DNA of 64,000 bases, taken from the NCBI GenBank assembly GCA_024449915.1, contig JAMZAV010000004.1, positions 1,116,001-1,180,000 of the forward strand. Reading direction: 5' to 3'. The notes below the pieces were generated by a model. That model did not search any database. It was given only the letters and a program-made list of their open reading frames with translations, and was not told the DNA's origin. A program made the translations under genes and the position numbers. Source of the stretch: Sweltsa coloradensis. Lineage: Eukaryota; Arthropoda; Insecta; Plecoptera; Chloroperlidae. Below are positions 60,166 to 64,000 of this stretch, in pieces (position 1 is the stretch's first letter; each line of letters begins with the position of its first letter).

Positions 60166-63000
60166 AAAATAAATAAAAACATTTGTAGTAAGTGTACCAA
60201 CTCACTACTCAATAACACTGTGTTCACTGAATTAATAAGACGAGTGATCGAAGCGAATGAAGATTACAATAGGGAAGTCTCCTCAGTCGTAGATATTAGC
60301 GCTGGTGTACAGAATCAGTAGATATTCACTTAAAAACACCATCGCCGTAGTTTATAACACTTTAAAGTAAAAACTGTCTATTCCACAAAGGTACAAAGTT
60401 TTACGTTTACTCTCTCCCGCGCTTTTATTGTGAAAAGACGTGTGACGTCATATCAAAGTAGACAGCGTTGTTTATAAAAGAAATTGACCATGGCCTTCTA
60501 GATTACAGAGCTAAATTCACCTCTCTCACCAGCTCGTGTTGAAACAATAATTCATTGTTGACATTTTCTTTATTAATGTTATCATAAAACCATTAATTGT
60601 TATAAATGTATGCACAAATATGCAATATTATAATATCTTATTGTACAAATTTTTGTTTATTAGCATTTTGAAATCATATTAGAAACAAATTTCATTCTAA
60701 AAAGGCTTCTATTTAGGCTAAGTAAGATAATCAGCAAAAATGATTTTGTTTCAATGACCACACGGTAATTGGGTGTACGGTTATGACGTATTGCCTTGTT
60801 TTTCCCGCCATTATTATGTGTAAAACTTAAAGCTCACTTTTATGACTGAAAATATTTTATAAATAACAATTTTTTTATATTTATGTAATCAGAAACTGGC
60901 CCTGAATAGGCCTACAGTAGAATAATAAAAAAAAAAGTTGTGAGATTTCCCTACACAAGATTAACACATTTAACAGTGCTTATTCTGTGACTTTGAGCAT
61001 GCGTGTGCGTGTACTATAAATTCAGCCGAATCGCTGAACAGATTGTGCTGAAATTTTAAACAGACATCCAGTAAATGTTAACTGAGAACTGCTAACAAAG
61101 TCAGCTAGAAGATCCATTGCCATTTAAACCTACTTGAAACAATAAATTGAAAAATAGGCAGGCAATGGTTTTGGTTTTGAAAAAATATTTTTTGTTTGCT
61201 GGTTGTCAGGCTGTGAAAATTGCATGCAGTGACCAAAGTGTATCGAATCTTGCACGCTCAAAGTACCCCCAAATTCCGCTCGGAGATTGAGTATACCTTG
61301 CAATCTTGCTGTGCTTTCCATAGTATTGTCACAGATGACTACACTGCATTAAATGAATTTCATTTTCAAAAGCATGTTTTATAATTTTTTAAATACAATT
61401 CAGAAATTATAAAATCTTTCCCCACCAGAGGATTGAACCCAGGTCTCCCACATTCCGGGTATGGGGCACCTTATCCAACTTAAGAAAACACCAAAGTCGT
61501 TGTTAGACGAGTGAACGACTCATGTGTTGAATACCGGTACGCGGGAACATCTGCATACAAGTTGATTGATATATAAATGATAGTGTTTTGAGTTTATCTG
61601 TTATAAGGGCAGGTCAACTGTAAGGCCATAATGTGCCACTCTAGCCTATGATAGGCTAGAAAGGAAAGACCAATGCTGTCTAGATCCAGTCTTGGGTATA
61701 GGGGGAGAAAAGGGAATGATACCGGGTACTCAACACATGGCTAACTAACTCGTCAAACAACAATTTTGGCGTTTTCCTAGTAGAATACCATCCATGTAGA
61801 ACATACTACACATATGCAGATACGTACTTATTTTGGTTTGGTAACGTATCATAGTTAAACAAGTCTGTTGTAGAGATGCCGTAGAGTTGCAAAGACCGTA
61901 CTAAAGTAGTACTAGCCGGGCAATCATGGAAGGTATTTTCAAGGACAATAACATCTGATAGCATGTTCCTGACATCGGCACTGGCAGTGACAGAAGAAAC
62001 CTCTCTTGCCGATGGTTGGCCGAAACACCGATATTCTTCTAGCCATGGACCTGAAACTCACAAGTGAAATCTATTAGCCGTCCACAGTGGCTAATATGAT
62101 TGTCCGTAGATTCGGAGATGACTTCAGGGGAACTTGAGATTGAGTCCCGTTAAAGGCATGGGTTTTTGTAACAGTCCTACACACTCCATAAACACAAATA
62201 CTCCAAAATGAGATGATTAAAGCTAATACCAGGGCTAGAATAAACAAAAACAACAAGATATTACTATTAAGTCCACAATTCATGTTCTTTGTACAAAAGA
62301 TCTGCATGTGTATTGCCCCATCGAATTGCGGAGAAAAATGATAAAATTGTTCGTATGAATTTGAGTTGCGAGAGCATAGAAATGACTACAAAATCAATGG
62401 CAGTGAGGAAGATGTGGAACAGCAAGGAAACTAGAATGTGTTGGAAATAGAAGAGTTACGGTACCTAAAAAATAATACAGAAGATAGAAAGGCATTTTTT
62501 TAGAGGCAAGTACCCTACATACATTAATTTGTGAAAACAAAATTTGGGATTATTGTACGTAACACCATTTCACCGCATTTGGGCCGAACGAAGATGCCTT
62601 TTATTTTCAACTCAGATACCTGCCTATGCCTATTTTCCATTCTGACCAAACACATAGTTGGGTGTTGCAACAGATAATGAAATTTTATGATATTGATTGC
62701 TTTTGATATTAATGCATTAATGGCATGGCATGGCATTAAAATGAGATGTTAAGCAATATCCAATCCAATCCAATTAGCTTGATAAATGGAAAAAGACTAC
62801 ATATCTACGCCTACTATTGGATAAAACTTAAATAAATTTGTGTAGTATTAAACCATATGTACCTGGGGGTGAAGTTTGAAGTGTTTCACTAGAAGCAGCA
62901 AACTTGATTGGTTGTGATAATTTGGCGGATTTTGATAGTGCAGGTCCACTACCCGATGAACTTGATACCACCAAATCAGCATGTGACCTTTTTTGAATCC
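46965..63000 (-). CDS. NKRF: NF-kappa-B-repressing factor-like protein (dsRBD-like, G-patch, R3H), 5' end missing
   Basis: NKRF is a nucleolar RNA-binding protein that works with XRN2 and DHX15 in pre-rRNA processing and represses some promoters. Exons in transcript order are 63000-62863, 62050-61828, 58491-58365, 50519-50338, 50155-50003 and 47130-46965. All six join in phase through GT..AG introns, 989 coding bases. Order of domains: a low-complexity N-part (GIQKRSHADLVVSSSSG), a dsRBD-like half (RCWIVINGKKLASKEGATKA, EARVAACEHLLQQM), a G-patch (NKLMRMMGWTGGGLGKNEQG, then IAQPISVQERINRSGLGH), and an R3H domain (FSKEERVVIHE, FARRFNLRSKSHGTGDYRQL) ending KPKSHK. Human NKRF has matching GWTGGGLGK and LKSKSHG segments. 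The first listed exon starts with two bases of a split codon, so the start lies beyond the window. The introns are packed with mobile elements, including an antisense LINE. Confidence 0.9.
47210..47966. mobile_element. Element with CACCGCCATCTGGATGTA termini, copy 2, with nested MITE
   Basis: The left end is CTGCCATCTGGATGTGTGTA, then CAAATAGACTGCTTGTCACA. The right end is the inverse, TGACAAGCAGTCTATTTGTA and ATCCAGACGGCGGTGG. The interior ATGCATGGAAAGTAAACAGT and ATATAAAACGTTCCAACTAA matches 38406-39560 in inverse. A MITE (47625-47899) sits inside. It lies in the last NKRF intron. Confidence 0.7.
47625..47899. mobile_element. MITE with AAGGCCGCGTTCACAC termini, copy 3
   Basis: It reads TTTAAGGCCGCGTTCACACT, then TTGGTTTAGTTATAAGGGG, and ends GTGGGAAAGGGGCCTTA. 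It is the third copy of the family at 2915-3196 and 5228-5503, somewhat more diverged. Confidence 0.75.
48992..49670 (+). mobile_element. HINE-like family C element, copy 1
   Basis: The 5' end is TTAAGCGAGCGAAGCGAGCG. A T-rich block TTTGTTTATTTGTTTGTATG follows, then GGATCGAGTTGAAATTTTGA. The 3' end has CGTGCTCGCTTATCAACGCG, then TCCAACTGAGCGTTTCCTAG, with hairpin AACGC..GCGTT, followed by T. The second copy is at 57160-57769 on the minus strand. It lies in the intron between the G-patch/R3H exon (50003) and the last exon of NKRF. Confidence 0.68.
50799..50891. repeat. Left arm of a split inverted-repeat element around the LINE
   Basis: The arm reads CTTAAACTGGGAACATGAAT, then ACATGTTTCAGTGGGGTGAA, AGGTACAGAAGGACAACAGC, TTACCTTAAAAAACGTTAGG and TAGGTCGCACAGA. 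The exact inverse lies at 54446-54539 on the far side of the LINE. A third, single arm is at 45944-46036. It is probably a MITE that the LINE entered. Confidence 0.75.
51014..53952 (+). mobile_element. Nearly intact non-LTR retrotransposon (endonuclease + reverse transcriptase)
   Basis: The first frame (51014-52243) is an apurinic-type endonuclease: VIILSETHLSRETPFH, LGIYRSPRNN, LLIGDININI and the C-terminal TNITDHYPILF. The RT frame (open before 52333, to 53952) has YRPISLTTHFSKLLEKCL, PNQFGFRSGLSTDNAIYK, TIAIFLDLSKAFDTVDHKIL, GVPQGTVLGPILFTIYINDL, ISYADDTVI (YADD catalytic) and AKNLMYVFYRLRNFF. The two frames join through one missing base near 52182; otherwise they read straight through. 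The 3' end has a TTGA tandem (54420-54445). Its type is CR1/L2/jockey-like. It is antisense to NKRF and lies in its intron. Confidence 0.9.
54420..54445 (+). repeat. TTGA tandem at the LINE 3' end
   Basis: The tract GATTGATTGATTGATTGATT follows CATTTTTCT and an AATAAA at 54408-54413. Short tandem tails are usual for CR1/L2-type elements. It marks the 3' boundary of the LINE, directly before the right inverted arm. Confidence 0.8.
54446..54539. repeat. Right arm of the split inverted-repeat element
   Basis: TCTGTGCGACCTACCTAACG through GTAAGCTGTCGTCCTTCTGT to ATGTTCCCAGTTTAAG is the inverse of 50799-50891 with few differences. Confidence 0.75.
54661..55228. mobile_element. MITE with AGGCCCGATTCCACCAAG termini, copy 2
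   Basis: It begins TTTAGGCCCGATTCCACCAA and ends ATTTGGTGGAAACGGGCCTT. It matches 29755-30328 along its length, with a small length change at about 54890. TTA flanks both ends. The open frames over it are by-products of the repeat. Confidence 0.82.
55499..55880 (+). pseudogene. LINE reverse-transcriptase C-terminus and 3' tail
   Basis: The frame 55499-55708 reads RITIQKRQFNRHNTSLILNP, HAGTSIYQNHFYNRAVTLWN and TIPLEIKDATNFKN. This is the typical FYNRAVTLWN.IP.EI....NF end of a CR1/jockey-like RT. The following tail has TTGCTATGGGGCTATGCCCT, shared in part with 35160-35185. The rest of the element is missing. Confidence 0.6.
55900..57155. other. Intronic stretch without recognised features
   Basis: This is NKRF intron sequence. 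The open frame at 56387-56605 shows no domain. No inverted-repeat element or exon could be supported. Confidence 0.5.
57160..57769 (-). mobile_element. HINE-like family C element, copy 2
   Basis: On the plus strand it begins CTAGGAAACGATCTGTTGGA, then CGCGTTGATAAGCGAGCACG, and ends GGAAACGCTCGCTTCGCTCG, CTTAA. It is the inverse of 48992-49670, with an AAAC microsatellite (57659-57716) in place of the T-rich block. The left outer base is A. Confidence 0.68.
58168..58265. repeat. AAT/AAG microsatellite
   Basis: A tract of AATAATAAT with AAGAAT interruptions, about 95 bp. A second AAT tract is at 60068-60180. Neither is coding. Confidence 0.9.
58750..58785. repeat. GC-rich GGGGCTTCGCCCC module
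   Basis: GGCGGCAGGGGCTTCGCCCC is a short hairpin-forming module related to those at 2555-2605, 5857-5905 and 20240-20290. It lies in the NKRF intron upstream of the dsRBD exon. Confidence 0.5.
59460..59666 (-). pseudogene. RTE-like LINE C-terminus, minus strand
   Basis: The minus-strand frame reads REARGESWEDVEEIQLWEDR and KKWKNFVAN, comparable with [20 protein letters not shown] of the LINE at 26106-27571. A CAGCTTGACCC..GCAGGAAACGGCAATGG-type tail follows. The hAT MITE at 59667-59995 lies at its upstream edge. Confidence 0.55.
59667..59995. mobile_element. hAT-like MITE, TIR TAGGGATGTACGAAC, TSD CTAATCTT
   Basis: The ends are TAGGGATGTACGAACGTTC and the inverted GGTTCGCACATCCCTA. CTAATCTT is repeated at 59659-59666 and 59996-60003. 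The body is 329 bp, rich in TTCGAA near the ends, and non-coding. Confidence 0.92.
61010..61105 (+). repeat. Fragment of a HINE-like family B element
   Basis: CGAATCGCTGAACAGATTG, TGCTGAAATTTTAAACAGAC and TAACTGAGAACTGCTAACAA match, on the opposite strand, the core at 18790-18870 and 25010-25090. No termini are present. The flanking 60190-61000 shows no recognised feature. Confidence 0.6.
61420..61475 (-). repeat. tRNA-like SINE head fragment
   Basis: The minus strand reads GGATAAGGTGCCCCATACCC, then GGTTCAATCC as B box. It is preceded on the plus strand by ACAATTCAGAAATTATAAAA, the same tail seen at 21690 and 25200. It looks like a retroposed tRNA-derived fragment rather than a working tRNA, because the arms do not pair fully. 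Confidence 0.5.
61482..61783. mobile_element. HINE-like family B terminal unit with facing ends
   Basis: The left edge has AAACACCAAAGTCGTTGTTA, then GACGAGTGAACG. The right edge has the inverse, CTCGTCAAACAACAATTTTG and GCGTTTTCCTAG. Two 3'-type ends face outward, as in the palindrome at 17571-18083. The interior has GGGCAGGTCAACTGTAAGGC and CCACTCTAGCCTATGATAGG. Confidence 0.6.
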
Positions 63001-63029
63001 CTGAAATAAAGTTATACAATGAAAATTAT

Positions 63030-63190
63030 ACACCTGCTTCCAATGAAGAAGGTCTAGGGTTTGATTCCCGCTCTAGGCAGAAGTTTAAAAAAATGAAAAC
63101 GGTGATTTAGGAGCCGTCCTAGCAACGAGGCACATAATAAATTCAAAGTTGTTCTGAATTGGCCTTGTTGATTCTGGCATTGATCTGCAT
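63030..63190 (+). repeat. tRNA-SINE fragment
   Basis: It reads CTGCTTCCAATGAAGAAGGT, GGGTTTGATTCCCGCTC (degenerate B box), then GGAGCCGTCCTAGCAACGAG and GGCCTTGTTGATTCTGGCAT. It is the middle part of the Trp-like SINE. It lies just upstream of the first visible NKRF exon. Confidence 0.78.
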
Positions 63191-63302
63191 ATAGTCTAGG
63201 CCTAAAGAATCATTAAAAACATTCTGTTTCAAGAGCTGCTAATCTCAAATATAATTTCACAGCCTAAATATTAATACCTATTATTATTATAATTATTATG
63301 TA

Positions 63303-63907
63303 CTAGGAAAATGCTTAAGTCCCGCCGCGTTGTTGGATGAGCGTAATTGGTGCATTGAGCTGCCATTTTGTGTTATGCGAATTTTCTGTTGTTCTGTGAA
63401 AAAATCATTACTTTGTTGAAGATTTTTTTTTAATTAATTTAAATTGAATAAAAAATAAACTTTAATTTTTAATTTTTTTAATTAATGGTAATTTAAAAAA
63501 AGGAAAAAAATCGTAAAATTGCGATTTTCATAAGAAATAATTATTCGATTGCGCTCAAATTTCAAACGAATATATTAATTCATAAAATTAAGGTTCTGTG
63601 AAAAAATCATAACAATCGGATAAAGCATGTAGGTTGTTATAAGTCGAAGAAATTTTTAAAAAATCGAAACAAATCGTAAAATTGTGATTTTCATGAGAAA
63701 TAATTTTTTGATTGCGCTGAAAAACGTGGCAGTTCTAAGTTTAGAGATTTCGAAGACCTCCAGAAAATTTCATCGCTATTGGAGTATCGGTTTAGCCGGA
63801 ATCGTGCTGACAAACACACAAAAATACAGAAAGAAAAAAAACATTCCGGATTTTTTTCTCCAGTGTAGTGAAATGGAATCTTCGCTTCGCTCGCTACGCT
63901 CATCCAA
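63303..63907 (-). mobile_element. HINE-like family A element, copy 7
   Basis: On the plus strand it begins CTAGGAAAATGCTTAAGTCC and ends TTCGCTCGCTACGCTCATCC, AA. The left outer base is A. It has two AT-rich sub-repeats and the GGTTTAGCCGGAATCGTGC core. It is followed after three bases by another copy. Confidence 0.7.
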
Positions 63908-63910
63908 ATA

Positions 63911-64000
63911 CTAGGAAAACGCTTAAGTCCCGCCGCGTTGTTGGATGAGCGTAATTGGTGCATTGAGCTGCCATGTGTTATGCGGATTTTCTGTTGTTCT
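63911..64000 (-). mobile_element. HINE-like family A element, copy 8, cut by window end
   Basis: CTAGGAAAACGCTTAAGTCC, CGCCGCGTTGTTGGATGAGC and TGCATTGAGCTGCCATGTG are the 3' end (minus strand) of a further family A copy. The rest lies outside the window. Confidence 0.7.

Noticed and set aside
60033..60227. Leucine-rich minus-strand ORF
   Set aside because: It is the translation of an AAT microsatellite.
62828..63033. Two overlapping minus-strand ORFs as independent small genes
   Set aside because: One frame is the NKRF exon 62863-63000 bounded by splice sites; the other is its shadow.

Overview
This is animal nuclear DNA: AT-rich, with split genes, GT..AG introns, very long repeat-filled introns, tRNA-derived SINEs, non-LTR retrotransposons and many non-autonomous DNA transposons. 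No prokaryotic or viral signal was seen. The Sm D2 C-terminus (...NPLATAAGK) resembles my recollection of arthropod proteins, so I lean towards an arthropod, but the lineage is not proven.

Four genes can be assembled exon by exon with intact phase. (1) PSMA6, proteasome alpha-6, + strand, six exons from 4637 to 13060, complete at 246 aa. (2) SNRPD2, Sm D2 spliceosomal protein, - strand, last exon at 13250, exons at 17370-17504 and 19390-19510, and a proposed five-base first coding exon (ATGGC) at 32955-32959; 121 aa. (3) HSF2BP/MEILB2-like meiotic recombination factor, + strand, six exons from 33301 to 43992, 391 aa. (4) NKRF-like nucleolar RNA-binding protein (dsRBD-like, G-patch, R3H), - strand, six exons from 63000 down to 46965, with its 5' end outside the window. 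PSMA6 and SNRPD2 are tail to tail with 3' ends about 190 bp apart. SNRPD2 and HSF2BP are head to head, 341 bp between start codons. HSF2BP and NKRF are tail to tail. The genes are housekeeping or germline functions with no obvious shared pathway.

Nearly everything else is mobile DNA, often nested. There is one nearly intact LINE (51014-53952: endonuclease plus reverse transcriptase, one frameshift), one 5'-truncated LINE of a different clade (about 26110-27570) and several LINE tails. There is a pogo/Tigger-like element with TA target duplication (7926-10784) and four hAT-like elements with exact 8-bp target duplications (11322-11777, 13988-14462, 23769-24478, 59667-59995). Other MITEs and foldback elements are present, as is a SINE family with a tRNA-Trp-like head.

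The two most interesting observations are these. First, a superfamily of elements at more than ten sites shares one architecture: a family-specific tag at the 5' end, the same tag inverted near the 3' end, then a small AACG..CGTT hairpin and a CCTAG terminus, usually followed by T. This resembles Helentron-associated (HINE/DINE-1-like) elements. Second, a 1.6-kb element at 21729-23341 carries ten copies of a GTCA-NGA-NNGTTAC motif whose orientation flips near one end.
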